DNA of 64,000 nt from Galaxea fascicularis (Eukaryota > Cnidaria > Anthozoa > Scleractinia > Euphylliidae): positions 17,071,675-17,135,674 of the forward strand of contig OX419347.1 of NCBI GenBank assembly GCA_948470475.1, in the 5' to 3' direction. The notes under the pieces were generated by a model. That model was not told where the DNA came from. It was given only the letters and a program-made list of their open reading frames with translations, and searched no databases. Position numbers and translations under genes: made by a program. This document shows, one piece after another, positions 30,920 through 43,600 of this stretch (positions are counted from its first letter, which is position 1; every line of letters begins with the position of its first letter).

Positions 30920-33010
30920 TGAGTCTCTCACAACGTTTTATATAATTTATACCTTGTTGGTTTTGTTTTCTTGTTCAGTCATCTTTGTTTGTTTGATTTT
31001 TTTTTTTTTTGAGTAGAAGGGTACGTATAAACAATGTTCTGAAGATCTGATAATACGCAGTTCAAATCTAGGAGTCTTGCAGTTTGTAATGCACGTCAGT
31101 TCTGTTCTTGAATAACATGTTATAGCTATGTTATACCTACCGTCTTTCTCTGACTTAAAGGCGTGAGAGATTTATTCTGGGAGGGAGTAGCACGATTTTC
31201 GAACTCAACACGACCATATCCGAAGATTTCCGAATTCGTCCGAGGAATTGCGAAGACGTCTGAAGATTTCGGAAGACGTTCCGAATACTTCGTCATTTTC
31301 TGAGATAATTGGTCCCTAAGCGTGAGTTGGCGCGACGCGAGATCGAAGTTTTCAACCCACAAGCATGAGAGTTGGCAGGTAAACCATATTCGTGAACTTT
31401 CTCTTCCTTCGTTCTCCATTGCTATATCAGGGTGTTTGAGATTCCAAACATTAAAGGCAAGCATTCAAGACCCAGTTATCCAGGAATTAAACTTCTTAAT
31501 TATTATTTTACAGTCAAAGTACGGCTGTTTTATTAACCTTGAGGACTGAGTGCGTTCCGTAGGCGACCGCAATTTTTTTCGACTGCCAATAGTTTCAAGC
31601 ATGCATAGAACAGTTTTCCGCGAGATATGGAGCAGAGAACAGTTTCCAATTAGCAACGTTTTTCACCCAGAAATGAGTAACATGCTCGCTTTACCAGCCA
31701 TAGGCCGGTCAAAGGCCGTGTTGGCCGTGTTTGAGTCTTAAAATCAGCTGTGTAGTTGCTCTGAACTTGTATGAATTTTTTTTTTAATCTTGAAGCATCG
31801 ATCTTCAAAACGGTACTGATGGCATTTGCAGAGCATAGTTATCTATCAAGAAACTCCGATTGACATTACCCAAATTGCGGAGAAGTTTTCGTGTCTATTG
31901 TTTACTAAACAAGATTTGAAGCCCGCGTCTATTGAAAGGATGTAACCATACACAATTTCTTTTTAAGGTAACTCAAATTCTGGGACAGGCTCATTCAGGA
32001 AATAGCTCAAAAGAAAAATCGCTTGGACACGAGTCCGTGTCATAATTACCGGAATGAATAAAGTCCACACAATTTGATAATGTGCAAAATGCGATGCTAC
32101 TTTACGACAGTCACCCGGAATATTATACATGTCAGTATGTGTCACGGGGGCAGTTCGTATGGTTTTCCACCTTTGGCTGTTGTTTTTAAACTGTTTACTG
32201 AACTCGTTTGCCATCGCATTTTAAACTGAAAGTGTAAACGTTTGTGGCTTTTGTTTTAAAGTGCTCGCTCAGGGATTATCTAGCAGCGTTATATCCGTAA
32301 ACAGTGCCTTCCCTAACAGGTGCCAAACACTTGTTTTTATAAACTGTTCAAAACATTTTTTTTTGGGTTTAGTTTCTCAGGAAAATATGGAGGCAGATTT
32401 TGAACACTGAAAGATTTCTGTTGTAACTTACAATCATCTGAATCTATTGAGAACGTAAGACGTGCTTTCTTTTTTACTTACAACTGATGGAAAATTGAAA
32501 ATAGTGAAACGTGCCCTTCTTCACTGACTGTATGCACAGCTAGGTTGGTTGGTGATTATTTTTAAACATTATACATGATATTAATATTAAAGTTCGAATG
32601 TTGCTTACTTTTAAAATGTTTTGCCCCGTGCAGTGACTATAAGTGCTTCAATGCGTTCCAATGCATGTTCACATGTAAAAGTAAAGCATAAAATTATGTA
32701 AATCCCTAGAACTCGACGCAATCCTCAAAGTACTAACTAAGTACAAATATCCATTGATTATTTACCAAAAAAACGTTCAGTTCTAGTTGGTTATGCTGGT
32801 ACAACTTTCGTGAACAAAGTGTACCTGTGATATTAGATACCAAACGAAGCTGAGTCTTGAATTCGTTCACACATTGACAAGAAAATCGAAATAATCGAGA
32901 AATAAACAGTGAATAAAATTGGGTTCGACAACATTAATGTCTGGTACTAGTTACGATCCTCTGAAATGTCCGTATCCATAATTCCCTGTCCATTCCTGTT
33001 ATTCTGTATA
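30920..33010. other. Intergenic DNA without a recognised gene
   Basis: The reductase 3' UTR comes first, with a T homopolymer near 31000. A block at 31160-31340 rich in CGAAGA/TTCCGA words (CGAAGATTTCCGAATTCG) looks like a dispersed repeat. Nothing else is recognised. Confidence 0.5.
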
Positions 33011-33151
33011 TTAGATTCTTGGAATTCCGGTTTCTTCTCTTTCTTTGCTAACTTCAGATGAAGTCTTGACCATTTTCTTCAGGAAAGAAACGTATACCAC
33101 GGACAGGGCGAACGCCGAAACAACGATAACACAGGCCTCTACAGCAAACAT
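33011..33151 (-). CDS. Putative single-span microprotein A, 46 aa
   Basis: The start context is favourable (GACCATGT, purine at -3) and the ORF ends in TAA. Residues ~6-25 form one hydrophobic segment (ACVIVVSAFALSVVYVSFL). It is followed by KKMVK and a charged tail (SKEREETG). The short N terminus and basic residues after the span predict an N-out/C-in type III topology. It resembles no family I know by sequence. It lies at the left end of a 7-kb stretch holding four similar short ORFs. There is no direct evidence of expression, and a chance ORF is possible. Confidence 0.35.
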   Translation of the reverse strand: MFAVEACVIVVSAFALSVVYVSFLKKMVKTSSEVSKEREETGIPRI

Positions 33152-35655
33152 GGTCAAACACGGGTAGAATTCGGAACAATCACATAAACGGCTTCAAAAT
33201 CCAGGGTAGTTCCTCTTCAGTATGAACTAAAGCAAACGAAGAGGGAGCCAGACTCGTTTCCTGGGATTTCCGTTCTTGCTTGGAGCGAACGTGTTTCTTT
33301 ATTAGACGCTATGCTGTTGCAATTCTGATAACAAACTTGTTTTTCAGGTCGTTTTAACATGACGCATAGCTCATTTGAAAAACCACATAGTAAAATGTTG
33401 ATGACTTTTAACCACATCGTTGCTGACGCTAAAAAAAGTGCCAATTGTGGCCGCAAAAGTTGAGGCCATACGCATTTCTATTCTTAAATGTAGTTTTTTT
33501 TTTTTACTGTTTACAGAATTCTGGCCAAAATAAATGCTGGCAGGCTATCGTTCAATGTACGTAATTTTAGTTTTGTTTTTGTTTTGTTTTTTTGTATGTA
33601 TACGTTGTATTTATGCACAGGGAGTAATGTCAAACGTATTTTAATTTCAACGGTTATGAAGTTTTTGGCATTTCCTATAGAACCCTTTACTATTAAAACG
33701 TACTATGACTAAAAACTGAGAATGTAAACCATACGCATATCCGACGAAATTAAAATCACGGACTGATGTTAACTGAATTGCAACATGAACTACTAACTAC
33801 TACTTTTCGATTATTCCAACTCCTTTAATTAGTACAGTGTTTATGAATTATTAAGGAGATGATATAGATTGGTGATAATGGCATTGAATTAAGTAACTAG
33901 AAAAAAAACTTCCCTTCATTAGCTCGTGTTCTCTTTAAGACTTTTAATTTGGTCGTTTCACGTTAAACCGTAAAATGCACGTGCAAAGAGACGCGCGTGC
34001 AAAGCGATTGCTTTCGTTTAGTTAAACCTATTATTTTGCGGCGCTTTTGAAGATGACTTATGTTCAAAGTACTGCACTAATCCATTTTTAATCATACATC
34101 ACGTAGTATACTGTAGCAAGTAGAGGTAATTTTTGTATCTCGAAACTTAAATCTAGCTGTATGCTTCGCCCCAATTAATTCCGAACGTATTACACGACAA
34201 AAAAAACATTAACAATAACAAAAACAAAAAAACAAAGTGCTGAGTTGTGAAATTTTCCGATCGAGTCAAGAAGCAAATATTTTAGGGAAGCAGAATGGTG
34301 ACGACAAAGGGAGCTCTTTAAAAAAGAAATGTGGAATTCCTTCTTTGAACGTGAAGTTTGTTGGTCGGGACTTGATCTCAAAATGGTATGTTTAAAATCC
34401 GAATCAAGCTATCCAGACAGCTCTCTTAAGCTAAATAAGTGTTGTTTTCAAACGCTTTTCGAGACATTTTTGCGAAAGAAACCCAAACACAAAAAGATCT
34501 GAACTGGATCACGCGGTACTGAAATATAGGGACGTAGTTCCTACTAAAAAGGGCGAGTGTTTCCAAAGCGTCCTTCTACTTTTTCTCGCTGGTGTGATTC
34601 ACTGCTTAACCGGACAATTTTCTGCTTTAAAATTTGCGTTCACAAGCGTCTGTCTCGTAACTTACTCCTGACCAAAGAACGAGAGGAACTCTCTGCGGTT
34701 AAGAACAGCCCAAGGTGGCCACCGTCGAAAACTCGTTCATACTCCCCCTCCCGTAGAATACACCAGTAAGAATGTAAGAATTGAAAACGTTTGAATTTGT
34801 TAACATAAAGGGTTTTTATGTTTATACGGACTCAAAAACCTGCTTTGATCGGCGGTAAAACACTTTACCCTGTTGATGTCGTTTTTAGTTATTATTAAGG
34901 AATATTAAGTCATCCTCGTTCCTTTTATTTGTTTGACTAAGGAATGTGTCCCATCCAAAATACCGAATGATATAAGCGTGGGAACATTGAATCAAGACCC
35001 AGCGTGTAACATGGACAGACAATCGTCATTTTACATCTTGTTTGACAGCCAACAGCCTGCAGTATATAATTAGTGATTTTTTTCTTGTGATTTTTCTTAA
35101 GATAATCAGGAAGCAACATCTAAATATTCTACTAGTGAATCTTTCCATACTGTTGTTGTGATGAAAAATTATCCACGGTGAAAACAGGCATGATCAGCTG
35201 CGGTTGTCGCAGGTAAAGACCGCAGGTGAACATCTCCCAGGCAACGACACGAATAGTGAGGAATGATGCATAATGGTAGATGTGCTATTTTGGATCCAAT
35301 CAGCCTTTCATTGACTTCTCTTCTGCTTTAAGTGATCAAGATAAGTTTCTACCTGCAATATAGCAGTTGTTCATCTGTGGGTCTTGGGTCGTAGAGACGT
35401 TGAAAGAAAGTCCCATTGCGCCGTTTCCGTTTCGCCTTTGGTTCTCTTACCTCAAAAGGCGATTAGACCCGGTTAGTTGCACAATTCTGAATTTCACTTC
35501 CACATATAGCAATTGTACTGATTGTAGAACACGTTACAAACGACCCTCGTCTTAAAAAGTATCTGCTGAACACAAAGCTGAAACTAAGCTATTTAAATAG
35601 CAAAACCCCGTAAAGACGTTACGTCACGTCCACTTGATTTAAAGCTCAGCGTCCC
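33152..35655. other. Intergenic DNA, no convincing feature
   Basis: This is AT-rich sequence with T and A homopolymers. Short ORFs such as 33217-33456 and 34557-34769 show no family signal. Confidence 0.4.
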
Positions 35656-35829
35656 TCAATAATATAAGTGACCCAAATTGTCCTTTTCAGCTGGTTCATA
35701 CACTTGCATTGTTGGTTTCCCATTGACGAACACCTTGTTGCGCATATAATTCCTCACTACGATCACGTTTATGACCGCAATTATCAATACCCCACTGATG
35801 ATCAAACAGATAACTAGCACAGTCATCAT
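35656..35829 (-). CDS. Putative single-span microprotein B, 57 aa
   Basis: From an ATG-ATG start the protein is almost entirely a long hydrophobic helix (MTVLVICLIISGVLIIAVINVIV). RNYMRNKVF and a polar tail (YEPAEKDNLGHLYY) follow. The reading frame continues upstream without ATG through Cys-rich codons (SCACAKSQLR), so the ORF could also be the last exon of a spliced gene, with a GTAAGT donor-like site just upstream. The basic residues after the span predict a cytoplasmic C terminus. The family is not recognised. Confidence 0.4.
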   Translation of the reverse strand: MMTVLVICLIISGVLIIAVINVIVVRNYMRNKVFVNGKPTMQVYEPAEKDNLGHLYY

Positions 35830-36254
35830 CCTTAATTGCGACTTTGCACATGCACACGAAGGTGTTACTGATCCCACTTACCTCCCACAAGTGTCGATAT
35901 TTTATTCCGCTCTGTACTCCACTCAGGAGAATTTGACAGCGTTGTAATAACCAACGCCAAACTCCGTTGCATCGCGGTTGTGATTGTGACTGTTTCACAT
36001 TACTGTTTTTTTTTTTAATACACCAAGCATATAACCAATAAATGTGCTTTCTGTTTTAATACTATTTAACTGGAAGTATTAAATCCCATACAGCTGCAAT
36101 CGGCGACATAATTGGTTGACACATTGTGTTTCTATGGTAGTTTTAGTGCACCAAATAACACCACTCTTTTCTTCGCGCAATAAACTGTGAAAAAGACCCC
36201 GCTTCCCCATCCAATGTTGCTTGTTTGTACCTCAAGATCACAGCAATTGCCGCA

Positions 36255-36317
36255 CAACATTGTTTGGGGGGGGGGAGAAGGGAGGCTGAAAGGACAAGCG
36301 GGGGGGGGAGGGGAAAA
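36255..36317. repeat. G-run tract with quadruplex potential
   Basis: Two G homopolymers of about ten bases (TTTGGGGGGGGG, GCGGGGGGGGG) are separated by purine-rich sequence, with GGGAGG and GGGG runs nearby. This satisfies a simple four-G-run pattern on the + strand. Confidence 0.8.
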
Positions 36318-36782
36318 GGAATCACAGTGACGAAATAGGGGTTAAAAAGGTTACAATTTTGGCGCCGATTGTGGTTAGCCTAAGAAGTTTTTATTTTCAG
36401 AAGGAAGGAAGTTTTTTTTTCAACTTCTGTAGAGAGAAATTTTAAACTTGGAAGAATCGCTTCCAGTTGACATGCTTGAAAGTTGAGGTTAAATACATAT
36501 CGTGAATAACTTGATAAGTCGTTTAGTATGCAAAGACTAATAAGTTATGTCATCATACGAGATAACCATTCAACCATTACGAAAATTATGGAAAAGTTTC
36601 TGCTTCAAACAACTTCAACCATTAGCTGGAATTTTCTCTGATTTACGGAATAGTTATCAAATGCTAAATTAGAACGGACATGTGTAGTTCATATCGAAAA
36701 TACGTGTGCTGAGTGCTGCTCTGCGTGATCCGCCATTGGACCTGACTGCTTCTTCGCGATTCGACAATGCAAAGGATAAATT

Positions 36783-37031
36783 ATGCTTGGATGGTTTCTT
36801 ATCAGTATTGTTACTATAGTTGGCACTGGAACTTTCGCCTACTTCTACTACAATCTACTTAACTACTTCGTAAGAAAGAACATTGAAAGCTACCCGTTCT
36901 CAACACCTATCGAGAAGGAGCCCGCGGTACAAAGAATAACAATTGGGGTTGGGGATGATTTAAACAGCGACGAGGGCAGAATATTGTTCAAAAAGATCAA
37001 CAAAATTGACATGAAAATACATCGCGCTTGA
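36783..37031 (+). CDS. Putative single-span microprotein C, 82 aa
   Basis: An ATG-to-TGA ORF with a membrane span at ~3-30 (GWFLISIVTIVGTGTFAYFYY). A longer polar tail follows with KEPAVQRITIGVGDDLNSDEG and a basic end. It is the only + strand member of the cluster. The homologous position in the right-hand duplication block has lost the span and carries stops, so only block 1 has an intact copy. No family is recognised. Confidence 0.35.
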   Translation: MLGWFLISIVTIVGTGTFAYFYYNLLNYFVRKNIESYPFSTPIEKEPAVQRITIGVGDDLNSDEGRILFKKINKIDMKIHRA

Positions 37032-37605
37032 TGCATTTTAACTAAGCTGGAAATCTAATGAATCTCTTTGTCAGATCAGAACTACGTGATGTCCGCTGAC
37101 GATGTCCGTTGTGTACAAGATGTCTTCTGCTTTATTACAGGATCAAGTTTGGTTCAATTTAGCGTTAATTTGCTCATCAAACCAAGGAAGAATGCGAAAA
37201 TGCGAGAACGTGATTAGAGAATGCGAGAATGCTATGTTTAATAAGCAAGCTTCCTTTCTTGTTAACATATTGACTGCGCGATCAGTGCGATGGCAAAAAA
37301 CACTTGTACAGTTTACGTAGCTCTTGATAGACCCCACGATCATTCCCAGCTTTAAGACTGTTGATATGATCGAAGTGTTCATCTGTGTCTCCAATAAAGT
37401 AGTCATAGTAGGGTTTTGTTTTACTTTGTACTGCGTCTCTCACAAAACAGGAGTTCATCTCTCGGTGCTCTGCAATCTAAGTTGCTGGTTACCACAGCAA
37501 ATGATTCCGCGGAAAAATTTTCTAACATTTCTTCCTTCATTTCACCAAATAATCGAAGCAAACACCCAATGGAAGCTGCGTAAACAAGATCTTGATTGAT
37601 GATAG

Positions 37606-37773
37606 TTAGAATACAGGTAGCAGGCCGTGATAGGGGTAAGCGTCATGACGCGGTGGATCTTTGTTTGATATCTTGCCTGTAAAAACCATGTAAGTTTGAA
37701 CACCAAAGACCACAATGCAAACAGCGGCAGCTCCGACAATGAGACTCACCACAATCGCACCCTCTACTAACAT
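37606..37773 (-). CDS. Putative single-span microprotein D, 55 aa, paralogue of E
   Basis: The sequence starts MLVEGAIVVSLIVGAAAVC, continues with IVVFGVQTYMVFTGKIS and ends with a polar tail containing YPYHGLLPVF. About half of all residues are identical to ORF E at 39758-39922, including ML.E, AVC.V..G.Q.YM..TGK.S.K and YPY...LP.F. Many differences are synonymous and the indels keep the frame, which argues for selection on the protein. The homology extends into the untranslated leader. One span is predicted with the tail cytoplasmic. The function is unknown. Confidence 0.5.
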   Translation of the reverse strand: MLVEGAIVVSLIVGAAAVCIVVFGVQTYMVFTGKISNKDPPRHDAYPYHGLLPVF

Positions 37774-37887
37774 TGTGGTGTTCAAAGTTTTACTTTCTCC
37801 GCGAGGTTTCTTTTCGAAAATGAGATAACATGGGATAATGAAAACAAATATGCCTTTCTCCCTAGCTCTCTCCAGTCTCCTCTCCAC

Positions 37888-38734
37888 TGGAAAATTACGG
37901 GAAATACAAAAAGAGGTCTCTTTAAGTGGAATGGATTAAGTGACTAGTTTCTAAGGAATTTTAGTGCTGCGTAGCTGAGCCAGTGAAAAGGAATGTGTGG
38001 TTTTCTTAGCTGCTCGTAGTGAAGATGAGAAGCGCTGGAGGCGTCGGCTATTATACCCTGCCACGGTGCCGAAGGAACACCGCCTATACGATGACTTGTT
38101 GCCATTAGAAGGTTGGGCTGGGCATAATCAACGACTGAGGTTTCAGGGCGTCAGGGGCCATGCATAACTCCCAAGAAAACGTTACGAGACGGTCCTTGTT
38201 TCACCCCGCTTTTTTTGGCTACTAGAAAAATATTTCACCGCGATTACTCGAGCGCAGTAAGACGCGGTACGGATAATAACCAGCAAATTACTGAAGAATC
38301 TGTGTTTATGTTGCATCTAAATTATATCCTTGGTTTAAATTTTATTTCTCTTTGTTTCTGACTCATTATCAAGCATTACCATACCCCAAAACAAAGGGAA
38401 ATGAGATCTAAACCAAGGATAAAATTCAACCACAACACTAGCATACACACAACATTCTATGATGAATAACAGCACCCAAGCCAAACTGGGTAAGTCAAGG
38501 CTGATGTTTACTGAATTCTTCATAAAGCCAAGTTTTATTTGCTTAGAAATACAACGCTGTTATGGTAGCGTCAGCCAAAGTCGTGGAGAAGTAAATACGT
38601 TTTCTTCAGTTTTCGTAAAAAGGAAAGAGAAGAGGAAACGAAACGCAAAAAACTTAATATTCTTAATTGCATTGCGGAATTGGAAATTGAGATCAACGTC
38701 AGTATTAAGCTGTACAAGTTTCTTTATCAGCAAT
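37888..38734. other. Spacer between duplication blocks
   Basis: There is no supported gene here. A 62-codon minus-strand ORF at 38335-38523 has a hydrophobic stretch but no paralogue and an untypical tail, and was not accepted. Confidence 0.4.
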
Positions 38735-39757
38735 TTATACATATACTAATCAGTTATATTCCCAGTCATATTAAATAACCTTTCAACCATTTCCAAACTT
38801 GATTTGATGCTTCAAAGAATTTAAACCATTGGCTTGAATTTTTCTGATTTGCGCAGGTATAGGTGTTAAATACTGCATCATTACTCCGTATGGAAGGAGT
38901 AGTCTAAGACTGTGCAGGCCAGACATTGCTGGTCTGATCCAATTTCTTCGGGGGGTTCTCTTTTGAACTTGTTGAAAGCGCTTTGTAATTCTGACAGTGC
39001 AATGAACGATTATTATGCTTTGTAGTTAGCAATGACCCTGAAAGCTCCCTGAACCTATCAAGGAATTTAAAGCCAGCAGTAGAGGATAACGTTTCGAGTT
39101 GGAGAGGATCCGGCACAGTGACGAGGAGAGAGAAAAGAAAAGCCAATTCAAAGAGAAGTAAATCACATTTGCATTGAATTGAAAATCCATTGCACTTGAC
39201 GCAATAATACCTAAGCTCAGAAGTGTCACTGAAATCAGTTCTGCTGCCCAGATCAGACATGACCTATGCGATGTCCGTTGTGTTCTCGGTACCTTAAGCT
39301 GTCTTGCAGATTAATCTTGATTCATCACAACGTTAATTTAGTGACAATCAGAGCTTACCGAGCCAAGGATTCGAGTTTTATTTATTGTTTGCATTGCTCA
39401 TGCCCATGATGACACTTTAAAGTGTCACCATGAGCCATAGTGTACCGCACTACACTACATTCTTGAAAGCTGCCACGGTTGTTCCATCTTGATTAACGTT
39501 CCCTTATAATATCCTTAATCATAGAGTTCCATGCAGTGAGAGTGTATTCCCAGTGAGCGTAGAATAAAGCTTATTGTTTTGGCTAGGGCGCCCTACTGTC
39601 ACAATCCAACGAGGTATAGGCGAGTGACTCTACATCATTCTGTAATCCAAGTTGCTGGTGTGACCGCATCAAGCCACACTATCTTCTTTGTTTCCGTAAA
39701 CGTTCAACTAAACTGAAGCCAAAAAGGAGCTGTGCACAAAGTTGTCATTGATGATAG

Positions 39758-39922
39758 TTAGAACAAAGGTAATCGGCCGTGAAAGTAAGGGTACCCATTT
39801 GGACGCTCTTTATCTGAAGTCTTCCCTGTAATAATCATGTACATCTGAGCACCCAAGATCACGAAGCAAACAGCGGTAGCTGCTGTAGCGAGAGTTAACG
39901 CAATAACAGTTTCTGCCAACAT
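39758..39922 (-). CDS. Putative single-span microprotein E, 54 aa, paralogue of D
   Basis: The ORF runs from ATG to TAA and reads MLAETVIALTLATAATAVC, FVILGAQMYMIITGKTS and a tail with YPYFHGRLPLF. It aligns with ORF D over its full length with only codon-multiple gaps. The strongest conservation is at the membrane exit (YM..TGK) and the extreme C terminus, positions likely to bind a partner or set topology. It sits about 0.75 kb upstream of the RAVER-like start codon, on the opposite strand. Confidence 0.5.
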   Translation of the reverse strand: MLAETVIALTLATAATAVCFVILGAQMYMIITGKTSDKERPNGYPYFHGRLPLF

Positions 39923-40317
39923 AGTGATGGCCAAAGTTTTTCCTTCCCCACAGCTGGAGGGTTGAAATACAAACAGATAAACGAGAATAGATGAGATGCC
40001 ATTCTCGTCCCCGGAGGCCGCGATTCTTTTGGTCAGCACCCCTGACCGAAAGAATCGCTGCCTCCCGTATTGCACTCCCCAGTCTCCTCTCCACTACGGG
40101 ACTCTGACGGAACAGTACAGAGGGATAGAACTCGCGGAATGGACTCTATCAGCACCCAACTGTGTTTATTTGTTGTTGTTGTTGTTGTTATTTTGCGACC
40201 ATTTCCATGTTTTCAGGTAGTATTAGTCTTCCCTTCTATTTGTTTGATTGTTCGATTTTTCCTTCTAAGAATTTCCTCCATTTACTCGCGAAAAAAATTA
40301 AAAAAACAAAAACAAAA

Positions 40318-40372
40318 CAAAAGGATGGAGGGAGGGAGGGAGGGAGGGAGGGAGGGAGGGAGGGAGGGAGAG
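40318..40372. repeat. GGGA microsatellite
   Basis: About eleven uninterrupted GGAG/GGGA units follow an A-rich stretch, giving strong quadruplex potential. It lies upstream of the RAVER-like gene. Confidence 0.9.
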
Positions 40373-40662
40373 ACAAACCCGGCCGAAGTTATATTTAGCT
40401 CAACACCGGCACGCCATCGGCCATTCATCGGAAAAAATCGGAAATCGATCGGATGGATTGTGGGATACATTGCCTCTCTCTCTGTCCATCAACAGCGTGC
40501 TCCTCAGTTCAGCTGTTTTTTCTCTAGCGAAATTACAGAAGAAAATAAATCGAGGTAAAGCTAGTTGCGCCTGGTTCATGGTACCGAATCATCACGTCCG
40601 TTCCTAACTTATGTCTTAAAGAGCAGTGGGTAGCTCGATGAATTACGGATAAGTTACAAATT

Positions 40663-43600
40663 ATGAATGGGACGGCTGTTGTAAAGAATACTGTGGAAGA
40701 GCTGATCTTAAATTCAAGGTTAGAGTTTGAGAAACGACGATGGATCGTGGTGACCAATATACCAGATGGTGTAGATGTGGAGGTGGGTTATTACTTCCTA
40801 TAGCTGACTGATTAATCAGAGTCTGTTTTGATCACAGTCGATGTACGTATATAACCAGCCAGCGAGTGTAGAAACCAGAAAGCCAATTTAAAGATCTCCC
40901 TTGATCGTTGCATGACAAATAGTGGCTATGTATACAAACTGAAACATGACATTGTTAGCAGCAGAAGTAAAACATAAAATGCATTTGCTACTGCTTATTG
41001 TTATTTTGTTTGATCCTGAAAGAGATTGAGACGTTCCCTTTCTTGCGGCTCAGTGTATGCAGGGGTTTCGTTAAAACCCGATCGAGGGTACCCATGTAGC
41101 CAAAACATGCCGCTTGTGGCCTGAAGGCCAATTTAAACAAAAGAAATTGTCTGATGCCAGGGTTTTGAACCTTTGCCATTGAAATCCCAGAAATAGAACA
41201 AATTAAAATGTTGTTAGTGTTGTTATGAGAATTTCTTATCAAATTGACTCTGTTTATTTAATTGTGGACACATACTCTATATGTATACAGGGGAAAATGG
41301 AAAATGGGAGATTCAAGAAAATGTTTGAGAAACTGGAAATAGCTCTGGGACTGTACCAAAAAGTTGTTACAGAAATATCACTGAATAATATATATACAAC
41401 ATTTATTTACCAGTAATAGTTTCCCAGACATCATTTCTTAGAGGTGCAACCCACATTTAAGCTTTTGTTGGAAATCAAAATGAATTTCAGGTCAAAGTTT
41501 CGTAACCCTAATTATTCATGACCCATGAATAATTAGGGGTAGGGACAAAGGAAACTGAGAATCAAACTAGACTAAAGTCATTTTGATCTACAACATATAC
41601 ATCAACAGGACACTGAAGCTGACTTTTGACATTAAGGCAAAAGATGTTATTGTATGGAGGTAGCAAGTTTGAATATATAATTATGCATTTAAATGTTACC
41701 TGAGGTGAATTTAAACTAAAGTCATTTGTTTGATAGGACTTGAAACAAAGTTTGCTTCAAGGGTTTGATGTCATTGATCTCAGAGTAGAAAAAAATTCAG
41801 GTAAAGTACATATGTATAGTAGATCACAATTTAACTTTACTCATTACAGTGCTATTCATTAATTTTAGTCCTTAAATGGAATGATTAGTTTTCAAGGACA
41901 CCTGTCCAGTACCACTGTTTCAGATTCAATTAACCCTTTGAATCCCAAGAGTGATTAACATCAAGTTTCTCCTTGTAGTATCAAGGCTATATAAAACAGA
42001 GTGCTCATGAGAATTAAGGATAGGACCACACAAGATTACTGTGCTTGATATTTTATATTTTGTGTAGGGATAGCAAATGAGAATATTAAATTTCGATCAT
42101 ACTGTAGGATTTAAGGGGTCACCAAGGGCCATTACTCTTACAACCCATACCACGACAGCTTCCAATGTCACCCTCCAATGGCACCTTTGACTAAGTGCCT
42201 CCAAATATATGGATATTTTCAGTTCTGTAGTGCATGTTGTGTATGCAACAATTACTAATCAACTCTGTTGCTTATTTAACTCCTTGCAGTATTTATTCTT
42301 CTTGGAACACCTGATCAAGCGATCAATGCTATTAACTCTGTAAATGGCCAGAGTTATCATGGGTTTGCCATTGGAGTGTCTCTGGCTCCTCCAGACAGTC
42401 TTCTCTTTGTTGGCAATCTGCCATTTGAGTTCACAGAGGAACAGTTTAGGAATTTAATGAGCCCATTTGGGCCAATAGAGAGATTATTCTTGGTGCATAG
42501 CTTTTTTACTGGAGAGAGTAAAGGGTATGGATTTGTTGACTACATCAACCGTGAATCGGCTACCCAAGCAAAGCAGCAGCTAATGAGCAAAGCATCTAAA
42601 TATGTTGGTGGGCGGATACTGAGAGTTGACTTTGCGGAAGCGAATTTGTCAACATATGAGGATTTGCATTCCAAAACTTTGTTTGTGGACCGACTTCCTC
42701 GAGACTTTACAAATGCAGAGGTCTTGAAAGAGTTGTTCAGCCAGAGTGGGACTGTTACATTTGCACAGGTATTTGTTGAGGTGTTTGTATGATAGCTAGG
42801 TGCATTTTATAGGTTAAGCCATGATGGAAAAAAGACCTGCTGCTCTAAGCTAAAGAAATCTTTCTTTACAGGATTTCTGATATCTCACCAGGGTGCGAAA
42901 TTGACTTAAAATCATGCACATGTACAATCACGTGCAACCATTTATTTATAATGCCTAACCTGGATTGAGGTTTCAAATTTCCAGCTTGTTTCTGGACACC
43001 TTTTTTTTAAGTAATGTTAATCATTGTAGACTTTAATTATGATAACTAACTTCATTATTTCAGTAGAACCCTACGATACGACCACCACGTTAACACAACC
43101 ACTTTTTTGTGGTCCAAACTGCGTAAACCTACTTATTTTCATATTTTGAAAGTTCTGTTAGTAGCACAGCTTGGTCCAACCACCCCATTAATACAACCAA
43201 AGTTTCATGGTCCAACAGTGGTCTTATTAATGGTTCCACTGTACCTGATAAAGTTGCAGTGATGTTGTTGAAAGCTGGTACCTACACTGTAAAGCTAATT
43301 TAATGAATTCTGCTTAGACAGCTAAAAAATATTTGCCATAAAATACATGTAGGTGTTGGTGTTGATTTTAGCATCATATTTATTGTGTTGTTTTGTTTTA
43401 CAAGGTTGCAGTTAACCAAAATGGTATATCAAGAGGATTTGCTTTTGTTGATTATATCACTCCTGAAGAAGCAGAAAGAGGACAGAAGGCACATAATGGG
43501 GCTCTGCTTGAAGACTCCCATATCCGTGTGGCTTATGGAACCCCTGGAAGAACTGGAGCAAGCATATTGGGACATAGCACCAGTGTGGTATGAACAAGTT

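Larger units (their letters stand above)
36480..40095. repeat. Segmental tandem duplication carrying paralogous microprotein ORFs
   Basis: Block 1 (~36480-37890) and block 2 (~38735-40095) share, in the same order, TTCAACCATT-type sequence, TGCTTCAAA...ACCATT...GAATTTTTCTGATTT, GATGTCCGTTGTGT, ORFs D and E, and the shared leader GTGGAGAGGAGACTGG on the minus strand. ORF C of block 1 has only an eroded 3' counterpart in block 2. Confidence 0.65.

Noticed and set aside
31126..31464. 112-codon minus-strand ORF
   Set aside because: It covers a block of CGAAGA/TTCCGA words that looks like dispersed repeat rather than coding sequence.
35696..35998. 100-codon minus-strand ORF overlapping microprotein B
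   Set aside because: It is a different frame over the same DNA, without domain signal; B's frame has the coherent membrane span.
38335..38523. 62-codon minus-strand ORF with a hydrophobic segment, a possible sixth microprotein
   Set aside because: It has no paralogue in the duplication, Trp/Phe-rich residues after the span, and no basic tail pattern. Chance cannot be excluded.
40282..40558. ORFs with GREGGREGG or SLPPSLPPS repeats
   Set aside because: These are translations of the GGGA microsatellite.
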